The notes under the pieces were generated by a model. The model did no database searches and had not been told where the DNA came from. It was given only the letters and a program-made list of their open reading frames with translations. Source: Paenibacillus sp. NAIST15-1 (GTDB taxonomy: Bacteria > Bacillota > Bacilli > Paenibacillales > Paenibacillaceae). Taken from it: a stretch of 64,000 bases of DNA. The position numbers were made by a program, and so were the translations under genes. The DNA lies in NCBI RefSeq assembly GCF_001894745.1, contig NZ_BBYF01000002.1:558001-622000 (forward strand), in the 5' to 3' direction. The stretch's first letter is position 1, and each line of letters begins with the position of its first letter. Shown piece after piece: positions 58,601 to 64,000 of this stretch.

Positions 58601-59619
58601 TAGTCTGTCATGCCTTCTGTAAGTGCTTGGATTATCTCTGCGATATTACCGACGATCCCGACTTGTGACGGAATGACCTCGCCGATAGCTGATATCCGTT
58701 CTTCGATATGGATCACTTGCGCATTTTTAGGGACATGATATTCCGGCCACCAAGAGGTACCGATGGCAAGGACGACATCCGCTTGTTTGCATAAGTCGCT
58801 TGCAAAAGGATTCCCGCCTTCGCCCAAACCGCCGAGCAGGTAAGGGTGAGAATCCGGAATTATTCCTTTCGCTCCGTAACTCACGACAATTCCGCATCCC
58901 CAGCGATCAGCCAGTTTCCGGATCGCATCACAGGCATGATTTGCTCGATTGCCAGCAAGGATCAAGGGGCGTTTCGCCTTAAGCATAAGATTCGCCGCTT
59001 GTTGGAGTTGGCTCTGTCCAGCTATTTGATTTATTATTCGAATAGGTTCGCGCGGTTGTGTCCCGCAGGGAAGTGTCCATAGATCGGAAGGGATGGAAAG
59101 ATGAACGGGAATTGCCTGTTCCATTGCCGTAAACATGGCCTGTGTTAAGGTGTCAACGACTGCATTAGGATGAACGACAATTCGGCTGAACCCGGTAATC
59201 GCCTGAACTAGTCCCTGCTGATCAATATACTGCTTATACGCTGTTCCGATCTTGGGGGTAGGCGCTTGACCTGATATAGCCAAGACTGGAACGCGATCTA
59301 AGTATGCATCTCCTAGGCCAGTCATTAAATTAGTCAAACCAGGTCCCATTTGCGCGGCGCATACTCCGATTCGACCGGTTAATTTGGCTTCGGCAGACGC
59401 CATCATGGCAGCGACAGACTCATGTTTTACCCCAATCCATTCCAAATCATTCTGGCGTGAGAGACCCTCCATCAATCCAAAAATGGCATCCCCGATCACC
59501 CCGTAAATCCGCTTAACGCCCCATAATTTCAGTTGGTTGATAATCACATCCGCAACCTTTTGAGTTTCGATTCCTTCCTGCAATTGATTTCCTTTGGCAA
59601 CTTCCGGGAATATACTCAT
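58576..59619 (-). pseudogene. YdaP-like TPP enzyme, C-terminally truncated
   Basis: Minus strand, 347 residues instead of about 570. TPP-enzyme N-terminal domain with GVKHESVAAMMASAEAKLTG (catalytic Glu) and AQMGPGLTNLMTGLGDAYLD, then the central domain with RPLILAGNRANHA and GGLGEGGNPFA. The C-terminal pyrimidine/diphosphate-binding domain is absent; after IIQALTEGMTD the frame runs into the dehydrogenase gene and stops. Pyruvate-oxidase-like YdaP is a sigma-B stress protein in B. subtilis. A deletion removed both the 3' half of this gene and the 5' end of the next. Ribosome site AAGGAG is present. Confidence 0.82.
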
Positions 59620-60104
59620 TTTGGCGCCAGCTCCTTGCCTTTTTCTTAGTATGGATGCGCAGCCTGTGTATTATGAACAAGCTTGGATGAATGTTACGGT
59701 TGCTTCGTTGGTTTTGATAGTGAGGGATTAATCGACCTTTTGAGAATGGGTCAAGAAGTAATCGGCACTTTCTACAGTCCATAAAATGAGGCAAGTAGGT
59801 AGCAGATGTTGAAGTAGAGAATGAGCTGTATAAGCGCACTTGTTAGGCCGTTTTACCTATGTGTCAGTGCATAGAAGCTGCAGGCTATCTGATGATAGCT
59901 TGGAATGGGGAGTTGAATACGGTGTCTATCCAAAAACAATGAGCATGGTTTATAGCGGAATATGAAACAGGCTTAATAAAGCACTGCGGGAACGGAAGTC
60001 TGTGGATCTTAGTATTTTTTACAATGAATAGGGTATAGCCGAGACACGCACATAACTACCTTAATACTATATGTATTGTATCTAGCGAGAGGAGGGCATC
60101 TCAA
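59620..60104. other. Intergenic, no gene seen until the first YjcZ-like gene
   Basis: No credible frame on either strand. It holds the upstream region of the minus-strand YdaP-like remnant and, at 60035, the ATAGCCGAG element repeated before the second YjcZ-like gene. Confidence 0.5.
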
Positions 60105-60203
60105 ATGAGTGAAATTGGTCATCATCATCGCTTTACTTCTACAGCCATAATATTGGTTCTGTTTATTTTGTTGGTCATCGTACTCTGTGGCAGCTTTTGT
60201 TAA
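60105..60203 (+). CDS. YjcZ-family sporulation miniprotein, copy 1
   Basis: 32 residues. SEIGHHHRFTSTAIILVLFI then a hydrophobic helix LLVIVLCGSF: the Gly/His/Ser head plus single membrane helix of YjcZ-type sporulation proteins of Bacilli. ATG behind GCGAGAGGAGGGCATCTCAA. Likely small spore-membrane protein. The upstream element ATAGCCGAG at 60035-60043 is 70 bases before the start. Confidence 0.7.
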   Translation: MSEIGHHHRFTSTAIILVLFILLVIVLCGSFC

Positions 60204-60483
60204 TTTGATAAAAGGATCTGAGCTCACACAATTCCCCCATAGGCATTTCACGAGGATCAAATTTACTAATGACGCATCTTCAGTATTGATAACTTGAATA
60301 TCCTGTTGTCGAGGGGGCATAAAGGCCAGTTCGAATAAGAGCCGATTCAATGGACGGAGTCGTGGAATTCTACCCTTGAAGGGGCAACACCGCCTAATTA
60401 ATTCAGTATAGGAAATAGCCGAGTCAGAATGAAGGTAACATTTATACGATGTAAATGTGCCAAACGAGAGGAGGTTAACGCAT

Positions 60484-60597
60484 ATGGGTGAAGTTGTTGG
60501 AGGTTTCTCATGTGGATTTGGAGGTTTCACTTCGATTGGTGTAATCTTGGTCTTGTTCATTTTGTTGGTTATCATTTCCCGTTCATTTATTTTTTAG
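60484..60597 (+). CDS. YjcZ-family sporulation miniprotein, copy 2
   Basis: 37 residues: Gly-rich head GEVVGGFSCGFGGFTS, then helix IGVILVLFILLVII and a basic end. ATG behind CGAGAGGAGGTTAACGCAT. Same helix core (ILVLFILLVI) as copy 1 and the same ATAGCCGAG element, here at 60415-60423 and 69 bases before the start, so a tandem duplication including the promoter region. Confidence 0.75.
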   Translation: MGEVVGGFSCGFGGFTSIGVILVLFILLVIISRSFIF

Positions 60598-60685
60598 CAT
60601 CTAAGTAGATTGATTTCATAGCTCTGTATCTGTACACTGCAAATCTGTTTGAAATACTGGTGTTGTGCCGGCACACCGGTAAGCA

Positions 60686-60728
60686 AATAAGAGCCGTATG
60701 GGCATCCCCCGGCTCTTATTTCTTTTTC
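60686..60728 (+). terminator. Bidirectional hairpin terminator
   Basis: AATAAGAGCCG / CGGCTCTTATT with the inner part GGGCATCCCC. U-run on the plus strand TTTCTTTTT. Confidence 0.75.
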
Positions 60729-60849
60729 CTAGATGTAATTTTCCATTATCCCCAAAATTCATCCATAGCGGGGTCCTTCGTAAATACAACAGTATTTGGA
60801 TCGATTCAATCAAATGATTCGCAACGAGCTGCGAAAGATGCAATTTAAT

Positions 60850-60878
60850 TTGATTTACTGATTGTTATCTGTTATAGT
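60850..60878 (+). promoter_or_regulatory. Promoter of the T-box/trpS unit
   Basis: TTGATT (60850-60855), 17 bases, TATAGT (60873-60878). Confidence 0.75.
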
Positions 60879-60884
60879 ACTTTC

Positions 60885-61172
60885 AATTATATATGAACGG
60901 ATCAACGATGTTGATGAAGAGCAAGTACGTATCAGATAATGAGGTTCAGAGAGTCGGTGGATGCTGTGAACCGATCCTCACCTGATGCCGAATGGACTTC
61001 TGAATCGCTCCGCTGAAATGAGTAGGCGTTGCCGGGATTCTCTCTCCGTTATCATGAGAGGAGTATCGTATTGATGGTTAAACCATCTTGCCGTACTTTA
61101 GAGTGAATCGCTAATAGCGATTAAAAAGGTGGTACCACGAAAACCTCGTCCTTTATTGGGCGAGGTTTTTTT
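60885..61172 (+). ncRNA. Tryptophan T-box riboswitch with terminator
   Basis: The T-box sequence AAAAAGGTGGTACCACGAAA (about 61124-61143) is unmistakable. It is followed by the terminator hairpin ACCTCGTCC / GGGCGAGGT and TTTTTTT. Upstream lies the long stem I region; TGG (60993-60995) in GCCGAATGGACTTCTG is the probable specifier codon, matching the downstream trpS. Uncharged tRNA-Trp would pair with the T-box bulge, form the antiterminator and allow trpS transcription. Confidence 0.92.
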
Positions 61173-61191
61173 ATATTACTTGAAAGGGGTG

Positions 61192-61413
61192 ATGGCCATG
61201 GATGATGGTTGGTGGATCACAAGATTGCATTTCAGAAATAACATTATGAGGAGGAACATAAGTGAAAGAACGGATTTTGACAGGCGATCGGATTACAGGA
61301 AAACTGCACCTTGGCCATTACGTTGGCAGTTTAAAAAATCGTGTGGAGTTGCAAAACAAATACGAAACTTTTTTAATACTTGCAGATGTTCAAGCCCTGA
61401 CTACTCATTTTGA
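61192..61413 (+). CDS. Possible leader ORF with tandem Trp codons
   Basis: ATG behind GAAAGGGGTGATGGCC, between the T-box terminator and trpS. It begins MAMDDGWWITRLHF and contains TGG TGG at codons 7-8. It runs on in a different frame over the first 150 bases of trpS. Beyond about residue 25 it has no protein character. It may act as a leader peptide sensing Trp-tRNA; unproven. Confidence 0.3.
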   Translation: MAMDDGWWITRLHFRNNIMRRNISERTDFDRRSDYRKTAPWPLRWQFKKSCGVAKQIRNFFNTCRCSSPDYSF

Positions 61414-62248
61414 AAAACCTGAATCAATTAAACAAAACTTGCGCAATGTGGCATTGGACTATTTATCAGCAGGTATTAACCCTGATAGCGCAACAATATT
61501 TATTCAGAGTTTGATCCCAGAGATTGCTGAATTAACCACTTATTTTTCCATGTTTGTTACGGTCAATTCGTTACGTCACAATCCTACTATAAAGGCGGAA
61601 GCCACAGAACGTGGATTCCATGATATGTATTACGGATTCCTGGGCTACCCCGTAAGCCAGGCGGCTGATATTACCTTTTGTAAGGCGACTTTGGTTCCAG
61701 TAGGAGAAGACCAAGTTCCTCATATCGAACAAACAAGGAAAATTGTCCGGCGGTTTAACCAACTTTATAAACCTGTGTTAGTGGAACCAAAACCACTTGT
61801 AGGTGATGTTCCACGACTGGTCGGATTAGATGGAAATAATAAAATGAGCAAAAGTCTAGGTAACACGATCAATTTGGACTCCACTCAGGAAGAGGTTAGT
61901 GAGAAGCTAAAGAAAGCGACAACTGATCCTGCTCGGATCCATAAAACGGATATCGGACATCCTGAAATTTGCCCAGTCTACGCTTATCATCAAGCATTTC
62001 GTAAAGAAGGCTCCGATGAGATTTATGAAAGTTGTAAAAAGGGGCAGATTGGATGTATGGAATGCAAACGAAAGATATCGCAAAGTATCAACCATTTACT
62101 TGAACCAATGAGAGAACGGAGAAGAATGTATCAAAACGATTCCAAAAAGGTCGATGAAATTCTTATGTCGGGTACAGAAAAAGCATGCCTTGTAGCAAAA
62201 GAAACGATGTTAGAAATACGTGATGCAATGAGTATGAACTATTTCTAA
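61262..62248 (+). CDS. trpS: Tryptophanyl-tRNA synthetase
   Basis: 328 residues, GTG start behind GAGGAGGAACATAA. Class I synthetase: HIGH variant KLHLGHYVGSL and KMSKS in NNKMSKSLGN; the Trp-pocket region GYPVSQAADI and VGEDQVPHIEQTR. Full length for the family. Charges tRNA-Trp. Controlled by the Trp T-box at 60885. A GTG start and a C-terminal CMECKR pair suggest the inducible TrpRS type found in several Firmicutes. Confidence 0.96.
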   Translation: MKERILTGDRITGKLHLGHYVGSLKNRVELQNKYETFLILADVQALTTHFEKPESIKQNLRNVALDYLSAGINPDSATIFIQSLIPEIAELTTYFSMFVTVNSLRHNPTIKAEATERGFHDMYYGFLGYPVSQAADITFCKATLVPVGEDQVPHIEQTRKIVRRFNQLYKPVLVEPKPLVGDVPRLVGLDGNNKMSKSLGNTINLDSTQEEVSEKLKKATTDPARIHKTDIGHPEICPVYAYHQAFRKEGSDEIYESCKKGQIGCMECKRKISQSINHLLEPMRERRRMYQNDSKKVDEILMSGTEKACLVAKETMLEIRDAMSMNYF

Positions 62249-62330
62249 GCTGATTGTTTGTTGTACCCAATAGAGTATTAACTTACTTTATACATTCAAT
62301 CCTACGCTTAGATATTGTGTAGAAGATAAA

Positions 62331-62368
62331 CAGCCAAATTCCTACATGTTAGGAAATTGGCTGTTTGC
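62331..62368 (+). terminator. trpS terminator
   Basis: CAGCCAAATTCCTA / TAGGAAATTGGCTG with CATGT loop, one mismatch, followed by TTTG. Confidence 0.75.
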
Positions 62369-62406
62369 TCAGTTATATCACTCGAATGAAATAGTGTACT
62401 TAAATA

Positions 62407-62584
62407 GAACGCAAGTTCACCGATGGGAACGAATAAATACATGACATTATTTGCAGTTGAGTTGGATAAACGAGGTGAGGAATTTAATGTACGTGCATTA
62501 TCTGATCACCCAGGAACGATTGTAACGAATTTATCTCAGAATTTATCGGATGAAGAAATGCGTTCAAATAGAGCTTTTGAGTAG
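62407..62584 (+). pseudogene. Chimeric scar: glnA 3' end joined to a dehydrogenase fragment
   Basis: 62407-62450 matches the last bases of glnA (53659-53703; ACGCAAGTTCACC, ATGGGAACG and ATACATGACATTAT), with a few changes. It is joined at once to a short-chain dehydrogenase fragment, FAVELDKRGEEFNVRALSDH, then PGTIVTNLSQNLSDEEM, ending at TAG 62582. Neither part has a start. Looks like an old illegitimate-recombination junction. Confidence 0.7.
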
Positions 62585-62764
62585 TAAAATATGATGAAGT
62601 ATTTACGTCCTCTTACATACATATCAATAGGGGTTCATTTTTAGTATGTGTCAACTTTCCTAAAATTTTCAAGTTTGTCATGCATAAATATATAATGTTA
62701 TGTATTTATATAGTATAGTGTATATTGACTAGCAACTATTACATATAGAAAGTAGTGTTGGAAA

Positions 62765-63397
62765 TTGAATCTTTTCTTCACGTATTTACTAGCGGGGCTT
62801 GCCGTTGCAATGCCTGTAGGTGCCATGACCGTTGAAATGACGAAGCAAGGGATGAAAAAGGGATTTATGCATGGCTGGGCTGTTGGATTAGGTGGGATGA
62901 CCATTGATTTTTTATTAATCGTTGCCTTATATATGGGCTTGGCTTCCGTGCTTGCCATCCCTGTTATTCAAATCCCTATGTGGGTTATCGGAGCATGCTT
63001 TTTAATTTATTTAGGCTATGATTCCATCAAAAACTCGGATCAAGGCATTACATTGGCTGGCGATAAACCGAATGCATCATTTTTCAGTTCCTACCGAAAT
63101 GGACTGCTCGTCGCTATATCGCCAGGTAATCTTGTGTTTTGGATTTCCGTTTTTGGTGCGGTGCTATCTGATTCGTATGATACGACACAACCGGCAAAAT
63201 TTCTAATCGTAGGTGCAGGAATATTAGCTGGTATCCTCCTCCATGATGTTGGGTTGCTTGCCATTGTGGCTGTCACGAGAAGAGTAATGAGCCGAACTAT
63301 GATTAAGCGGATGTCTATTATCGCAGGACTGATTTTATTTGGGTTCGCGGGGTATTTCTTATATGAGTTTATAGTAGCAATTCAAGGAATACTGTAA
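62765..63397 (+). CDS. LysE/RhtB-family exporter
   Basis: 210 residues, six membrane helices. Family motif near the N-terminus GLAVAMPVGAMTVEMTKQG (usual PGP site is MPVGA) and AISPGNLVFW around residue 120. Exports amino acids or related compounds across the cytoplasmic membrane. TTG start; the ribosome site is weak, so the real start may differ slightly. Terminator follows. Confidence 0.88.
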   Translation: MNLFFTYLLAGLAVAMPVGAMTVEMTKQGMKKGFMHGWAVGLGGMTIDFLLIVALYMGLASVLAIPVIQIPMWVIGACFLIYLGYDSIKNSDQGITLAGDKPNASFFSSYRNGLLVAISPGNLVFWISVFGAVLSDSYDTTQPAKFLIVGAGILAGILLHDVGLLAIVAVTRRVMSRTMIKRMSIIAGLILFGFAGYFLYEFIVAIQGIL

Positions 63398-63398
63398 C

Positions 63399-63432
63399 AA
63401 AACCTAGAGCTGTTAGGGCTCTAGGTTTTTTG
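63399..63432 (+). terminator. Terminator of the LysE-type gene
   Basis: AAAACCTAGAGC / GCTCTAGGTTTT stem with TTTTTT tail, similar in design to the glnA terminator. Confidence 0.9.
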
Positions 63433-63456
63433 CTTTTGTATTTAAAAGGTTGTGTT

Positions 63457-64000
63457 TTACTTCTGAAATGTCGATTCATTGAAGCGAGTATGACTATTTC
63501 TCTTGAAGTGTCCTCCTTTTACATGCTTCAGATGGGCGACGATCATGAAGGAAACGATGACAAGCAAAAACCATGAGCTGAATTTTCCCCACTTTACGAG
63601 ATTCCAGCCGTTCGTCTGATGTGGATAATACCATGCGCCCAAGAAAGTCCCGATGTTTTCAGCCACCCATATAAAAAATCCGATTAAGACGAACGACAGA
63701 ACAATCGGCATTCTTCGTGTCACGCCTAATACGGTATATTCCACGTAGGTTCTAAAGAAGATGACGAATAGCAAAATCATCAAAACCCAACGCAAATCGT
63801 AAATGAAGTGATGAGTCATGAAGTTGAAGTAAATCACCGCACCTAGCGGAATCGTTAACCAAGCAGAAGGGTATCGATTTACCTTGACCTGCAGTCGCCG
63901 CCACGCTTGACATAAGTAACTTGCCACACTTGCGTACATAAATCCGCTATATAGAGGAACACCCAGTATTTTAGACCAGCCGTCTTCCGGATAGCCCCAT
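63457..64000 (-). CDS. DUF817 (YoaT-like) membrane protein, 5' part outside window
   Basis: Minus strand; the open frame runs to the window edge (WGYPEDGWSKILGVPLYSGF upstream of the first internal Met). About 181 residues visible with at least five membrane helices: FMTHHFIYDLRWVLM, RRMPIVLSFVLIGFFIWVAE and SSWFLLVIVSFMIV. The pattern matches the C-terminal two thirds of DUF817 proteins such as B. subtilis YoaT. Function unknown. No break is seen. Confidence 0.82.
   Translation of the reverse strand, partial: WGYPEDGWSKILGVPLYSGFMYASVASYLCQAWRRLQVKVNRYPSAWLTIPLGAVIYFNFMTHHFIYDLRWVLMILLFVIFFRTYVEYTVLGVTRRMPIVLSFVLIGFFIWVAENIGTFLGAWYYPHQTNGWNLVKWGKFSSWFLLVIVSFMIVAHLKHVKGGHFKRNSHTRFNESTFQK

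Noticed and set aside
60009-60575. Long minus-strand open frame
   Set aside because: It is antisense to the two YjcZ-like genes, has no ribosome site and no recognisable protein features.
1-64000. CRISPR array or complete insertion sequence
   Set aside because: No regularly spaced direct repeats and no transposase were seen; the only recombinase is the serine integrase.

Overview
Low-GC Firmicute, most probably Paenibacillaceae. The right part carries the spoVK-hflX-ynbB-glnR-glnA order known from Bacillus and Paenibacillus, a tryptophan T-box in front of trpS, two YjcZ-type sporulation miniproteins and a Paenibacillus-style secreted repeat protein. The left three quarters (1 to about 48,640) is the right-hand end of a large, AT-rich SPbeta-like prophage, all on the + strand. 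Its left end lies outside the window.

Prophage layout. 1-6 kb: small unknown genes, an M16 metallopeptidase, a single-domain (p)ppGpp-hydrolase-like HD protein and a Gp157-like protein. 6-12.3 kb: replication, with a UvrD/PcrA-like helicase, a YorI-like DnaB helicase and a YorJ-like primase. 12.3-19.3 kb: a GHKL ATPase and a dense run of tiny overlapping genes (YopX, PGDYG and zinc-finger types). 19.3-20.6 kb: a ParM-like actin and a ParR-like partner. 20.6-31 kb: a phosphoesterase, a YorK-like RecJ nuclease, a Panacea protein, a D12-class DNA methylase and many unknowns. 30.9-36.7 kb: nucleotide metabolism, with nrdI, nrdE carrying an intein, nrdF, a MazG-like pyrophosphohydrolase and thyX. 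37-46.8 kb: a CPBP protease, a nucleotidyltransferase-fold protein, a YorL-like DNA polymerase III alpha and a RecU-like resolvase. 47-48.66 kb: a large serine recombinase that abuts the 3' part of spoVK.

Together these genes give the phage its own helicase, primase, polymerase, resolvase and dNTP supply, plus a segregation module. The integrase lies against a split sporulation gene, so the prophage looks like a sporulation-gene intervening element of the skin/SPbeta kind. A second theme is initiation. Several prophage genes have a strong Shine-Dalgarno sequence at normal spacing from ATA, CTG, ATT or ACG, with no ATG, GTG or TTG in a usable position.

Host part. 48.6-53.7 kb is the conserved spoVK'-hflX-ynbB-glnRA block, with a GlnR box and a sigma-A promoter. 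53.7-60 kb is degraded: an inverted discoidin-domain fragment, a frameshifted secreted discoidin protein, two secreted paralogues, and a deletion that fuses a YdaP-like enzyme to a short-chain dehydrogenase. 60-64 kb holds the two YjcZ-like genes, the T-box and trpS, a glnA/dehydrogenase scar, a LysE-type exporter and the 3' part of a DUF817 gene. I saw no tRNA, rRNA, CRISPR array or intact insertion sequence.
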